Shown: positions 32,126-43,973 of the stretch, piece by piece
Layout of the letters: every line of letters starts with the position of its first letter
How positions within the stretch are numbered: the first letter of the stretch is position 1
Assembly: GCA_022539475.1 (NCBI GenBank)
Contig: VCMS01000032.1
Coordinates: 248,001-312,000 of the forward strand
Direction of reading: 5' to 3'
DNA length: 64,000 nucleotides
Source: Gracilaria domingensis
Taxonomy: Eukaryota > Rhodophyta > Florideophyceae > Gracilariales > Gracilariaceae
Program-made: the position numbers and the translations under genes
Notes under the pieces: model-generated
Database searches by the model: none
Told to the model about the DNA's origin: nothing
Seen by the model: the letters and a program-made list of their open reading frames with translations, nothing else

Positions 32126-33231
32126 ACACAATTTGCGAGCGAGACAGATAATAGCACAAGATTAGGCACACGGGCACGAAACAGATGTCGGCAGCGTATG
32201 CGTTATGATTTTGTTTGATTATGGATGCCAGATCCTTTTGGACTCGACTATCTGCTCTTTTTCTGGAGTCCAATGGAATGGAACCACCTTCTCTTTACCT
32301 TAAGGATGTGGCATCGGGTTTGCGTGGAGTTTTAGGGACATAAGTAGCTACTACGGGCATCATTTTGGCTGTGTATTCGAGATCAATCAAGCTGGGGACT
32401 TTGCAGTTGCTTTAAGTAGGGAAAGTTCACGGAGAATAGCGTTTTGGACGATGAGTCATATATGACTTACGTTTTTGTCGTGATTCACGTCGGCAATTTG
32501 CTTAATACCAACCAGAGATATATCTTTGATAGATTCAAGGATGAATTTGGTGTTCTTCGTAATGGAATGAACTCTCTTTTGGCTGGTGCAATTGGGGAAC
32601 GTTTGAGTGTGCGAGTAGATGCATCAGTTATGAAAATGTCATTGCATATGCTCTGTCACGTGGTTGAGAAATGGGCTGAATAAACGATGCAGGGGAATGG
32701 GTCAGCTACACCAACTGGATTCATTGATTTTTACTCTTCAAAGGGTGTGTGAGTCGCGCTTAAACATGGCCTTTGCCGAGTTTATGCTGAAAGAACCGCT
32801 CAAATCCGTTTCCGAAAAGTATCTCGAGGCAATATATGCAGCTGGCACACCCAAATCAGTTCTTGGTCAAGGCTACATCACAATAGCGAAGATGATAAGA
32901 ACTATGTGAAGGAAAGGGCGGTAATGTGGTATTCTCATGTCTATTGGTGGGTATCTTACTACCCGTAGGAATGGTTTTGCAGCCAACAGGCAGACAATGG
33001 CAAGTTTCGCTATCAAGGCCAGCGCATGAGGATCTGTGTGTTACTTCTGTTGTCTTTTCGATTGGGAAGCTGGACCGCTAAAGGTTGTGTAGTTGAAACA
33101 TTGGAAGGAACAAAGTGTGCCAAGCTGCTACGCATCAACCTTTATCTTCACCTTTGTGGCCGTCGTCTGCAGTCATCGCATTTAAACTATAATCACACGT
33201 ATACAGACGCTTATCTTTCTACATCCCCCTT
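32126..33231. other. Intergenic, nothing firmly supported
   Basis: Two short plus-strand frames (32,444-32,683 and 32,664-32,909) have ordinary amino-acid composition but no motif. I could not tell whether they are a decayed gene. No palindromes of note were seen. Confidence 0.4.
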
Positions 33232-33385
33232 TTATCCGAAAAGCTCCCGCATGACATTCGTATCCGGCAGTCCTTCACTGTCTTCTTCGACCTGCTCCCA
33301 GTCAAGCAAGTCATATTCATTGCTGGGCTCTTCATTCTCCGCGGCTGCGTGTGGGGCAAACTCGGAAGAGTGAAACCCACCAGAC
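33232..33385 (-). pseudogene. C-terminal stub of a host gene, cut by the retroelement edge
   Basis: The last ~50 codons read as an acidic, natural-looking C-terminus: FAPHAAAENEEPSNEYDLLD, then WEQVEEDSEGLPDTNVMREL and FG before the stop at 33,232. Upstream of 33,386 the same frame turns into hydrophobic, low-information sequence that I assign to the edge of element A. The simplest reading is that A inserted into this gene and its 5' part lies elsewhere or is lost. I do not recognise the gene. It could also be a short independent gene whose start I mis-assign. Confidence 0.4.
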
Positions 33386-34323
33386 TGTCCGAAGGTCCGC
33401 TCTCGTGAGAGATGGCAGACCAGTGACAGAGCCCTCTGTACCACCGTAACTCGGTTGTAAGGCCGAAGTGGCAACTGGCTATACCTACAGAGGTGATAGG
33501 CCACGTGGTGAGGAAACGATGAGAAACTCCAGAGATGGGGTGGTATCGGCAACGATGAAACACGACCAACGACAGGTGTAGTCCCGAGAGGGAAAGCAAC
33601 AGAAAACAACAACCAAACAACACCCACACGCGACGGGTAGGGCCTCCTCGGCACTGTGCCCGGAGCGGGGCGAGATCCTCCAACGGTAATGCACGGGTTT
33701 CCGTAAACACGGCAAAACTCTATACAGAGTCGGATCACTTCGTAATGTAGTCCTATACCTCCTCGGTACGACCCTCAGGTCCCGACATCAACGACAGATG
33801 TTCCTCAAAGGTACCGAGAGGGTAGGACCACCGTAACCAGACGTGGCTATACTCGCGAGAGTGATAACCCACGTAGGCGGTTGGCGCCAGAGCCTCACTC
33901 GTGTAGAGTCCACTCAGGAGAGCGCTACTCGACAAAGAGTTCACTTAGAAGTGCTCGGGTTGACTTTACAAAGGTGCTCGCGACGACGAGGTCGAGCTCA
34001 CCTAAGTAGGTCTAAACTAACTATGTACACGTGGTGCACACCCGCAGGGGTCCGTACACGTGGCTAGCCCAGTGTCAGGCACCTCAGGTGCACTACCTAT
34101 TGTCCCGTAATATGCACACACACGGTGGTGTAGTACACGCGTCCACCTAGCGGTATTGGCCAGCAATGGCAACCCTGATTACAGGTAACTGTGGGAAAGC
34201 CATTCCAAAAGTAACCGCCAAAATTGGGTCCAACTCATAACTCTTCGAGTGCATCCTCGTATCACTCCCCTGAGTATATGAGGCGCATCATCCTGATAAC
34301 CACGCAAAATGCGTTGCTCTACA
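33386..34323 (-). repeat. 3' LTR of element A (core 33,902-34,323)
   Basis: The inner edge is set by the polypurine tract at 34,324-34,338, directly followed (minus strand) by TGTAGAGC. A matching CTCTACA-type end occurs at 33,902, giving a 422-bp LTR with 7-bp terminal inverted repeats. However, apparent host coding sequence resumes only at 33,385, next to a TG at 33,386, so the LTR may be 938 bp instead. The extra 516 bp resembles the segment at 54,897-55,376 beside the other element's LTR. Confidence 0.55.
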
Positions 34324-34338
34324 TCTCCCCCTCCTTAG
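34324..34338 (-). promoter_or_regulatory. Polypurine tract of element A
   Basis: Minus strand CTAAGGAGGGGGAGA immediately before the LTR start TGTAGAGC. This is the expected primer site for plus-strand DNA synthesis. Similar motifs recur inside the element. Confidence 0.7.
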
Positions 34339-35253
34339 AGCCGAGAACGACTTCGAGGCTGAAGTTTTGTGCGAAACGCAAGTACGTAAATACGTCACAA
34401 TCATGAGCGGTACCAACTCCTCGGTTTCTATACCTCGCAAGCGCGATACACACTCAAGCGAACAGAGTATTCAAGTATCCGAACTCGATCACAGTACATC
34501 ATCTGTCATTCCGATGAACCCGAATCAGTTTCCTCATCACCCGACGGGTCAGGCGAGCGCGTCGAACTACCCTCAGCCGGGTTCTGCGACGGCTCCACTG
34601 CCTCAGTCTCAACCGATGGTCCCGGTGAACGTTCCGTTATGGAATTCAGCGCAAGCGATGCCGCTGATGGCGAACCAAGCTGGTTGGATATCGAGGGAAT
34701 CTCTCGCAGTACGCGATCCACTCCGTGATGGGTTTGCGTTCAGCCGTGCACCGTGGTTTCATCCGGTAGCTGTTAACGATGACACTCTCCTGGAGTCGTA
34801 TGCCGAAAACGGCTTCCTACCGGGCGGTCTGCCGTTAGCGGTAGTGCAATCCCCAGAATGGAAAGTTCGTATAGCGATCGACCCGATGCTCCTCCGGTAC
34901 GATACCCGCGAGGGTGAGAACCTGAACACCGCGCGCGCGGAACACGCGAAGTTGGCGTACAAGAGACTCAGTCGAGTGCACCTCGAGCACCTGGTTCCAC
35001 CGTCATATGGGTTCGATACTCCGTTCTACCGTACTTTCGGTGAAGTCCGATATGGAGACAACTTGGCGACGTTCGACCATGCGCGGTACGCTGGCGATGG
35101 CCCGACCACATCGAGGTTGATGTTGTGCTGGAATCGGCCCATACTCCGAGCGGAGTTCCGTTATCTTGCAAGAACGCTTCCCAGGGTGGGTTCGTCAACC
35201 GCATTCGGTTTGAGCGGAAAGCTCGTTCCCGTCATGGGTATCTGATTCCGTAC

Positions 35254-36038
35254 CCGAATATCGAGACCGGAGAGGTACAGACCGCAGGCCTTTGTTGGAC
35301 GGTTCCCTCCTCTACCAGATTGGTGGCGTGATGTGGAGGTACCCAAAGGGTGTTTTGCAGAACTGCCTCCGTGCTTGAGTTACATCGGCTCCCGATTGAT
35401 CAGCGATCCGCGTTCAGGATGGTGGGGTCTGGTAGCCGGCGAGTGGGCGGCACGCGTAGCAGCGTTTCTCCTCTGGGAGGCTTACGACAACTACCGTGTT
35501 TGGTATATTCCGCCGATGCTTCGCACATTATCCGCTCGCTGGATTTGCACACTCCCTTGGGGTCCGAAGAGAACGTGGATGAGATCCATTACATCTTGGA
35601 TGTTATCGATGGAGTCGATTGGGAACGGTGCCCCGTTCGCAGCGTGGGAAAGGTCCTCGTCGTCACTACGACCGCTCACCCGGTAAGGAGACATCCCACC
35701 TGCAGGAGATTTCGTGTATTACGACCCATGGGAGGGTACGATGACAACTATGCGCATATGCCGAGTGGGCAGGCGAACCAGCCACGGTCGATTCAGACAG
35801 TCACCCCGTTGGGTTCATGTTCAGTGACACTGGGTCGCGCCCCAGTAGATCTGGATGATCCGAACACGTAGTGGATACCGGTGGAGAAGGCGGCGGGAGC
35901 ACTCGTCGAGAATGGACCAGGAGTTGGTGAACGACCTACCGCGGCGTAAATCAGGTGTTGCAACGCCAGCGGCGGGGTACCCCAGGCTCCGTGGGTGGAA
36001 TGTTCCGACTCAAGCGAGTTGTTCCGGTGGTGGGTCGG
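35254..36038. repeat. Left copy of a ~785-bp sequence flanking the gap
   Basis: It begins CGAATATCGAGACC and ends exactly where the N run starts. The same sequence occurs at 36,729-37,518, starting exactly at the other edge of the N run. Differences are mostly one-base indels. Confidence 0.9.
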
Positions 36039-36728
36039 NNNNNNNNNNNNNNNNNNNNNNNNNNNNNNNNNNNNNNNNNNNNNNNNNNNNNNNNNNNNNN
36101 NNNNNNNNNNNNNNNNNNNNNNNNNNNNNNNNNNNNNNNNNNNNNNNNNNNNNNNNNNNNNNNNNNNNNNNNNNNNNNNNNNNNNNNNNNNNNNNNNNNN
36201 NNNNNNNNNNNNNNNNNNNNNNNNNNNNNNNNNNNNNNNNNNNNNNNNNNNNNNNNNNNNNNNNNNNNNNNNNNNNNNNNNNNNNNNNNNNNNNNNNNNN
36301 NNNNNNNNNNNNNNNNNNNNNNNNNNNNNNNNNNNNNNNNNNNNNNNNNNNNNNNNNNNNNNNNNNNNNNNNNNNNNNNNNNNNNNNNNNNNNNNNNNNN
36401 NNNNNNNNNNNNNNNNNNNNNNNNNNNNNNNNNNNNNNNNNNNNNNNNNNNNNNNNNNNNNNNNNNNNNNNNNNNNNNNNNNNNNNNNNNNNNNNNNNNN
36501 NNNNNNNNNNNNNNNNNNNNNNNNNNNNNNNNNNNNNNNNNNNNNNNNNNNNNNNNNNNNNNNNNNNNNNNNNNNNNNNNNNNNNNNNNNNNNNNNNNNN
36601 NNNNNNNNNNNNNNNNNNNNNNNNNNNNNNNNNNNNNNNNNNNNNNNNNNNNNNNNNNNNNNNNNNNNNNNNNNNNNNNNNNNNNNNNNNNNNNNNNNNN
36701 NNNNNNNNNNNNNNNNNNNNNNNNNNNN
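36039..36728. other. Assembly gap, 690 N
   Basis: The run of N lies inside element A. Because its two edges carry the same sequence, the gap is probably not real sequence of this length. Confidence 0.99.
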
Positions 36729-37518
36729 CGAATATCGAGACCAGAGGTGTTACAAGACCTCAGGCCTTTGGTGGACGGTTCCCTCCTCTACCAGATTGGT
36801 GGCGTGATTGTGGACGTACCCAAAGGTTGTTTTGCCAGAACTTGCCTCCCGTGCTTGAGTTACATCGGCTTCCCGATTGATCAGCCGATCCGCGTTCAGG
36901 ATGGTGGGGTCTGGTAGCCGGCGATGCGGCGGCATGCGGTAGCAGCGTTTCTCCCCTCTGAGAGCTTACGACACACTACCGTGTTTTGCGTATATTCGCC
37001 GATGCTTCGCAACATACCGGCGTCGCGGATTGTGCACACTCCCTTGGTCGTCGAAGAGTACGTGGATAGATCATTACATCTTGGATGTATCGATGGAGGT
37101 CGATTGGGGAAACGGTGCCCCGTTTCGCAGCGTGGAAAGGTCCTCGTCGGTCACTACGACCGCTCACCCGGTAGGAGACAGCCCACCGCAGCGAGATTTC
37201 GTGGTATTACGACCATGGAGGCGTACGATGACAAACTAGCGCATATGCCGAGTGGGCAGCAACCAGCCAACGGTCCGATTCCAGACAGTCACCCCGTTGG
37301 GTTCATGTTCCAGTGACAACTGGGTCGCCCAGTAGATTCTGGATGCATCCGAACATGGATACTTGTGGAGAGGCGGCGGGAGCCACTCGTGGCGAGATCG
37401 ACCAGGAGTGGTGAAACGACCTACGGCGCGAATCAAAAGTGTTGGCACGCCAGTCGGCCGGGGTACCCAGGCTCCTGATAGGGTGAATGTTCCGACTCAA
37501 GCGAGTGTTCCGGTGGCG
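36729..37518. repeat. Right copy of the gap-flanking sequence
   Basis: Direct repeat of 35,254-36,038, starting at the first base after the N run. See the left copy. Confidence 0.9.
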
Positions 37519-38189
37519 GGTCCGGCCCCTGTAGCGGCTACCGTTCCTTCGGTCCTTCCGGCCCGACAGCTCCGGTCGCTCCGGGAGATTCTCCGGCGAA
37601 CATCGCGATGTTGCGCGCCAGTCTCCAGAACGCTGGAATTATCGTGCCCGATCATCTCACCACTATGGCAGGGATACTGGCTTACGCCGTTCCGCACCCT
37701 TCGCAGGGTCCCTCCGGTAGCGGCGGTGCCGTCCCTCATCGGGGGGTAAGATGACCAGCAGGGCTGGAGGACTTGGTCCTTAGTATAAGATAGAAACAGT
37801 AAAACCATCTAGTGGTAACTTTCCCTTCACCCTTTTGCCTGTTCTCCACGAACTTGATCATCTTCGATACTTCTTCACTCACACTGTGTTCAAGTGTACT
37901 TCACTTCTTTGGTGCTTCTTCTACTCTAACCGTTTTAAATCGTACAACCGGCATTTCGGTATGCTCTTCTTTCTTTCTTCTCACTTCCTCTAGTTAAGTC
38001 TTCACCGCTTCATTGGTCTTCTTTCCTTCATTCATCCCCACACAGAAGGGTCAACTCTCCATTCTGAGTCTTCCGCATCGCGGTATAGTTGAAAGCTCCT
38101 CACCGGGAACGGTTCTTATCCCACCTGGGCTTGGTCCAGGTTGGACGCAAGGCTGACCGAGTGCGACGGTGGTATGAAACGATCTTCGA

Positions 38190-38345
38190 CCTAAGGTAAG
38201 GTGCTCGGCCGGCGTCCATGTGTCCTCCTCGAGCGGAATGTAGCCATACCAGCGCACTTTGGTACGAGTACCGTCCCATCGGTTTTACAACATGACGTAC
38301 GATACGTTCGATCACGTATTCCTGCGGTACACCTCGGTGTTGACT
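38190..38345 (-). mobile_element. Chromodomain of element A integrase
   Basis: The minus strand shows EYVIERIVRH and then VRWYGYIPLEEDTWTPAEHL, the classic chromodomain core with its aromatic and acidic pattern. In chromoviruses this module sits at the integrase C-terminus and directs insertion toward marked chromatin. It is broken. About 1.5 kb of unassigned sequence, with frames on both strands, separates it from the catalytic integrase part. Confidence 0.8.
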
Positions 38346-39393
38346 GCTCTCCTTCACCCATTGTGGTTTGTACCTTCGAGGGTGGCGAGGTGGTGGCCGG
38401 CTAACCTCTAGAGGGTTCCTCTTGACTTAACCAGTCACGACTCACTAGGAGTTCCTCGCTGCACGACAACTACAACTTACGCCAGAGCGTCCATCTTCAA
38501 CCTGAAAGGTTCTTCTTGAAATACTCTCCTTCTGAGTCTGACGAGCTTCGGCTCTTTGGTTGAGCTTCGACCGTCCAACGTAGCTCGGATTCTGAGCTCC
38601 CTCTTGCTATCCAGAAAAGGATCGTCCGGCGACGGAGAACGGCGAGGGTTTCGCTCCGTGTGCGCCATGGAGGCCGGCATTGAACCAATCACGGTTGCAT
38701 GATCGCGCCTTCTGGTTGCCAGGCGTTGGCACGTCGTGAGCACGAGTTAACCTACCATAACAGGTGTCCGTTCGCCTACGGTTGGACGACGCGTACAGTC
38801 GTGCACCGTGCACGTGTGGTGCTCGCGCACGCGACTTACTGTCAGCAGTTCCCCGCGTCGGCGGTGCTTTCCATACGTCACCACGTCACACAACGTGTTA
38901 CTCTCCACTTGGGTGTGTCATGAGTCCTCTGCCACGCGGCGTGGGTGCACCATCGACGGTTTCAAAAACTCGTACTTCGTACTTCACCTTTCCGAAGGTT
39001 GTTTTCCCAAATACATACGCGGGGAAGTACGACTTCTCGTTCCTGATACCACGGAGCGCGTGTTAACACCGGTCGGTAACATTGAGCTTGGTCTACCGCT
39101 TGACGTTCTGGCTTCTCCGCGAAGCCCGGGTCTATCAGATACGGTCTTCTCGCACTGCGTGCGTGCCCACTCAAGTTGGGTGTCCCCGATCGGGGTTAAA
39201 TATCCAGCAGCGGTACAGGGTACCCTTGGGTGGTTCTGTCGGTTTCCAGCGCATTGCTCAACGAACTCGACGGAGTATCACCACGAGGTACAGCGCCTCG
39301 GCGCACCACAACGCTATCGGTAGAGGACCGCGAGATTGTGCGGTACCTTGCGACACAGTGTGACCGTGCGACGCCGGTGTAACGGGTTCCGTA

Positions 39394-39412
39394 CTTTCCT
39401 CCCCCTCCTTAG
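39394..39412 (-). promoter_or_regulatory. Internal polypurine motif 1 of element A
   Basis: Minus strand CTAAGGAGGGGGAGGAAA, nearly the same as the tract beside the 3' LTR. It lies downstream of the integrase catalytic part. Confidence 0.55.
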
Positions 39413-39849
39413 GCGGTGGCACGGGAGCCACGACGTCGGTGGGTGGTAACTCTAGTTGAGTTGCCTCTTCGTCTCCCCGCAACGGACCGGAGGGTTGTGC
39501 TACCCGCGGAGGTGATCTGACTTCGCGGTAGCATCCGATAAGCCGCGATCAGGGCGGAGAGTCGCAGGGGCGCGAAAGATTACGACCTGTTTTCAGTCCC
39601 CTGTAGGCTGTCACCCCAGTTGGGTGTAACGTTGAACGTAGGTGTTGGTCCAGCCGCGGAACGGCCTCTAACGATATCCGTTCGTGGACGAGTATTGATT
39701 ATCCAATTACTACGCGTTCGTCCGCTGACGGAAATAACCTGTGTAGGGTCCTTCCGCGAATAGGCGAGAGCTGTGGCGGCGTCCTTCTCCGATTATAGTA
39801 TTCTTTGCGGAGAAATACCATATCGTCTGGTGTTTTTGACCTTGGTAAT

Positions 39850-40884
39850 GGGTCTTAACCTTCGCATCGAAAGTTGCGCTGGTATAAGCGGCCTGGCGCC
39901 TTATCCATCGCCTGTGCCGAGCGACCGGGTAACCATTTGGTTAACCAATCCTTCCAAGCGTTCCTGTATAACCCAACAGACGGTACGTAGAAAGCGTTTC
40001 TTGAGCCTCGATTGCAACCGGTGCGGTACTCTTGACAATACCAACTCAAAAGGTGCTAGCTTCGTTACCCGGTGGACTTGGTGTTGTACGCATACGTAAT
40101 AGCGTCCGTATACAAATCCCAATCCTTAGGATGATCTGCCACATAAGATCTTAATGCATTCAGCATGGTACGGTTAAATCGTTCTACCTGACCATTTGTT
40201 GGGGTGGTAGGTGTCGTAAATAGATTCTTGACACTCAAATCCGACAGACGTCCTGGAAAAACTTCGACGTGAACTGTGAACCGTTATCTGATAATAGATG
40301 AACCGGTGGACCGTACACAAAGACCCAGTGGGTGACAAAAGCTTGTGCAACCACGGTGGCCGTAATCCGTTTCAGCGGGACTGTCCGTACCAACTTAGAG
40401 AACCGATCGGTGATAACCAGAAGGTATCGATTACCTCTTGCGGTTCTGATCAATTCACCTAAGATATCGATAGCGATAAACTCCAAAGGAGACCGTGCTG
40501 GGAACAGCGTTAACTTCTTCGAGTACTTACGAAGTTTCACGTTATTCTTAGCGCACTCGGTGCAAGAGCGTCGTACTGCGTAGCAGTCCAATGCCATTGA
40601 CGGCCAGTAAAAATCCCTACGCAGGGTCAAGTATAGTTTTCGACCTCCTGGGTGGGCTCCTACCTTCACATAGTGTGTCATTACCAACACACGGTTTTGC
40701 AGCGAGTATGGGACCACAATTTGGGTATACGCTTCGACCAACCTAACCAGTACCCCTGATCGTTAACCTGAAAAGGTATACGATCTCCTCCATTGAGACG
40801 AGCGCGAATTCGCGTACAAAACTCATCCGTTTGCTGTTCTCGGATCATCTCCTCGGGAGTGATGGGTACAAAAGATCCGGTCAA
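39850..40884 (-). mobile_element. Integrase of element A (broken)
   Basis: An HHCC-type zinc-binding head with CTECAKNN is followed by the DDE core: EFIAIDILGEL carries the first aspartate and LLSDNGSQFTSKFF the second. The best preserved part is 40,741-40,235, and recognisable pieces continue to about 39,850. Confidence 0.85.
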
Positions 40885-41111
40885 GGATCCAACTTCTCAG
40901 AAGTGAGCAGGATGTCGTCACAGATGTCATCCGACAAAGATTCGACCCAACCTGCTTGTTCTTCCACCATAAAGCATGTATGTCCAGATCGTCCACTGGT
41001 GCCGCTTCTGCATCTGTCCCAAGCGGGAGAGTGCATCTGCCTGCAGATTCAACGTTCCTTTTTTGTACGTAACTGTGAAATCGAACTCCGATAACCTCAA
41101 GCGCCAACGCA

Positions 41112-42463
41112 TCAAGCGTCCTGATGGTTCCGAGATTTCCATGAGCCATCGAGAGATGAGTGGTCCGTATGTACCGTAAAATGGTTGCCCATAAGATATG
41201 GTCTCAGTGTAGTTAGAGCCCATACAACGGCTAAGCACTCTTTCTCCGAAACTGAGTAGTTACGTTCGTGTACGTTCAAGGATCGCGACCAGTATCCAAT
41301 TGGATGTCTCACGCCGTCTTCCGTGACCTGAAACAGGGCGCAACCAACCTGGTGTGCACTGGCGTCAGTGTCTACTTCGAATGGAAGTCCTAGCTTAGGC
41401 AAAGCCAAGATTGGCGGTGACGTTACTGCGTCAATTAATGCCGAAAAAGCAGACGCTTCCGCGTCGCCTAGGGGTTCCAGTTGAACTGGTTGACCTTTTC
41501 TCAAAAGGTGGTTAAGGGGGGTCGCAATATCTGCGAAGTTCGGGACAAAACGCCGATATACATTACAAAGACCCAGAAAACTGCGGAGTTCCGTTTGTGT
41601 CGTAGGGTGTTTCGCTTCCTTCAGCGACTTCACGCGAACTGCGTCAACTGAGAGCTGTCCAGGTCGAATGATATGCCCTAGGTATTTGACAGAATCTGTG
41701 AAGAACTCGCACTTCTTGAGTTTCAGCGTAATGCCCGCGTCCCTGAGGACTCTCATGACGTCCCGACGTGTGTTAAGTGGTCATCAAGGTTATCGGAGAA
41801 CACGATGATATCGTCAAGATACACCAAGCAGGTCTTCCACTTGAATCGAGCCAAGAGGATATCGATAGCACGTTGAAACGTAGCCGGCGCGTTGGTTAAT
41901 CCGAACGGCATTCGTTTAAACCGGTACAAACCTTGGTGGCACACAAAAGCAGTTTTGTCCTTATCCTTTTCACGGATCGGAACTTGCCAGTATCCCCAAT
42001 TGGCATCCAAGGCGGTGAACACTGTAGCACTCCCAAGCGAGTCAATGTATTCGTCCATCCTGGGTATGGGATAAACGTCTTTGACGGTGACCGAATTTAG
42101 ACGACGGTAATCAATACAGAATCGCCACGATCCGTCCGCTTTTGGAACTAGCACCACGGGTGAGGCCCAAGCGGATTGAGCCGCCTCTATGACGCCAGCG
42201 CGTAACATCTTCTCAACCTGAGATTGCTCTTCTTCCCTAGCTTTGGGACCAGCCCCGGTATGGGTGTTGGGAAATGGGGCTAGTACCTGGAAGTAGTCAA
42301 TACGGTGTTCCGTGATTCCAATTGTCCCGAGGGATCCATCCCACATGGGTGTGAACTCCCTCAACATTTCTCTTAGCTTACCTCTATGAGATTCAGGTAC
42401 ATGATTAAAATTCAACTGTTCCAGTTCCTTGACAGGGTCTGTATCTTCCGTTCCTGGTGGCAA
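41112..42463 (-). mobile_element. Reverse transcriptase and RNase H of element A (broken)
   Basis: RT blocks seen are WRFCIDYRRLNSVTVKDVYP, the LDANWGYWQV motif, MPFGLTNAPATFQRAID and the catalytic LVYLDDIIVFS. The connection region has FLGLCNVYRRFVPNFA. RNase H starts PFEVDTDASAHQVGCAL and includes YSVSEKECLAVVWAL. The domain order is Ty3/Gypsy. Confidence 0.93.
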
Positions 42464-42544
42464 CGCTTTACCCTCGTGGGTGCCAGCGATTCGGTAACTT
42501 CGCTCGCCGGGGTAACCGATGCGGTAAACGCGGTTTCCGCTGAT

Positions 42545-42560
42545 CCCTCCCCCTCCTTAG
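42545..42560 (-). promoter_or_regulatory. Internal polypurine motif 2 of element A
   Basis: Minus strand CTAAGGAGGGGGAGGG between protease and reverse transcriptase, about 80 bases before the RT frame opens. Confidence 0.55.
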
Positions 42561-43100
42561 CATCGGTATACCGAGAACATCCGCAACGGGTATCTCCGTC
42601 GGTACGATAGCAGCAGGGTGTGGGAGAGTGGTACCAAGGATTTGGTTTTTAGCTAACCACTGTCGGTTGTGCCAAAGTTGGCGACCAAAACTCTGAATGG
42701 TTTGTCGGGTTCCACCGAGATTACTCCGTTCGCCAAACGAGTTGCTTCTGATCATACAATGATGGCAATGGTTGTACCACACGTAGGCCAGACTGCTTAG
42801 TAGTTATGGTGACCCAAACTTGGGATTGCGCAGGGATTGCGATGGCATGAGCCACATGGAGCTTAGATGATACCGGGTCGACGGTTGGAACTTCCTGTGC
42901 AGCAGGGAGCGGGACGCGCTTGCGTGTAGCTCTCTTTAGCGGTTTCCTTACAATCGGTATTTCGAACCATCATCCATGGTAACAACTCGAGCTCGAGGTC
43001 GAATCGCTTCAACAAAACGATCACAAAAGTCACAACCGAGTATCACCGGTGCGGCAATGCTTTTGCAAAACCATGAAATCCACTTTAACCATACAGGTTC

Positions 43101-43289
43101 CTAATCGTACCATGAGAGGTATGTACCCAAGAGTACGCAACGGTTATTGTTGGCATCCGCGATATCCAAACCTGGACCATGACGAATTTCATCCCGTAGC
43201 GCGGGTGGCACCAACTCAAGGTGAATCAGGTTCGGTGCAGCTCCTGTATCCAACACAGACAACTGTCGAACCATGAACTGGTTAGACAA
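43101..43289 (-). mobile_element. Aspartic protease of element A (fragment)
   Basis: LSVLDTGAAPNLIHLELVP carries the retroviral-type DTGA active-site motif, in the expected place between gag and RT. Confidence 0.75.
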
Positions 43290-43526
43290 GCCAAGATCGG
43301 CATAAACTTTGTAGTTCTCTTGGCCATCACAAGAACTCTTTCCGGAATACGGAGATTACGGGACCGTATCCACGGACGACGTAGAACCGAAAGGTGTTCT
43401 GAGCTCACGTCAGTTTTAGCCGCTATCCTTGAAAGGATTCTAACAGCTGGGGAGCGAAGCTGTGACGCCTCGGGCGCCTTTAACTTCGGCTCGGAAGGCG
43501 CCCCTCCCGTAGGGAAACTCCCGAAG

Positions 43527-43973
43527 TCAGTTTTTCTGAACGGGGCTCACCGAATTCGGTGCGTGAACTCCGTTCGGGGGGCCTAACTGAACCCCATGCG
43601 TGGTACTTCGCTTGAACCTGGTTCGAAGGTGCCTGTGCCGGAACGGAGGGCTGAGCATAGACCGGAACCGGTAATCCAAGTTCAGCTCTGCCTTATCATA
43701 TTCCTTTCGTGGAACAGATTCCTTTTCCTCGGGCGTGAGGGCGTCGTAATACGCAATAATTTTCGGCCTGTGCGACGGCGGAAATACGCACTGCGTCGAT
43801 ACGTGACCTGGAAGGTAGCACTGGTAACATATGACCGAGGCCGGTTTGTCGCGAGGGCGATTGTCCACTCGACGTTGTGGTGCTGTGTCCTTCCACCCTG
43901 GACGGTTCAGACGCGACGAATTGTTAGCGTAAGGCAGCGGGGCTGCAGGCACCCGGACACCTTGGGCATACAA
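43527..43973 (-). mobile_element. Gag nucleocapsid end of element A (fragment)
   Basis: CYQCYLPGHVSTQC is a C-x2-C-x4-H-x4-C zinc knuckle in a basic Pro-rich context. The capsid part upstream is not present, because the element is cut at 44,047. Confidence 0.8.

Larger units (their letters stand above)
34403..37750 (+). other. Open region of element A on the strand opposite to pol
   Basis: From a start at 34,403, only about 80 bases inside the 3' LTR edge, the plus strand is open for about 280 codons. It has a Ser/Pro/Gln-rich head, then a denser part with FLPGGLPLAVVQSPEWKV, TREGENLNTARAEHAKLAYK and CWNRPILRAEFRY. Coding-like sequence continues in pieces beyond an assembly gap to about 37,750, ending in a Pro/Ala/Val-rich stretch and a helix-like tail. 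It is broken. No known family is recognised. Element B2 has a counterpart in the same place and orientation. Confidence 0.6.

Noticed and set aside
32444-32909. Two short plus-strand frames as a decayed gene
   Set aside because: Amino-acid order looks plausible, but there is no motif, repeat or codon signal to support it.
35855-36917. Long frames running through the N gap
   Set aside because: They are open only because N is translated as unknown.
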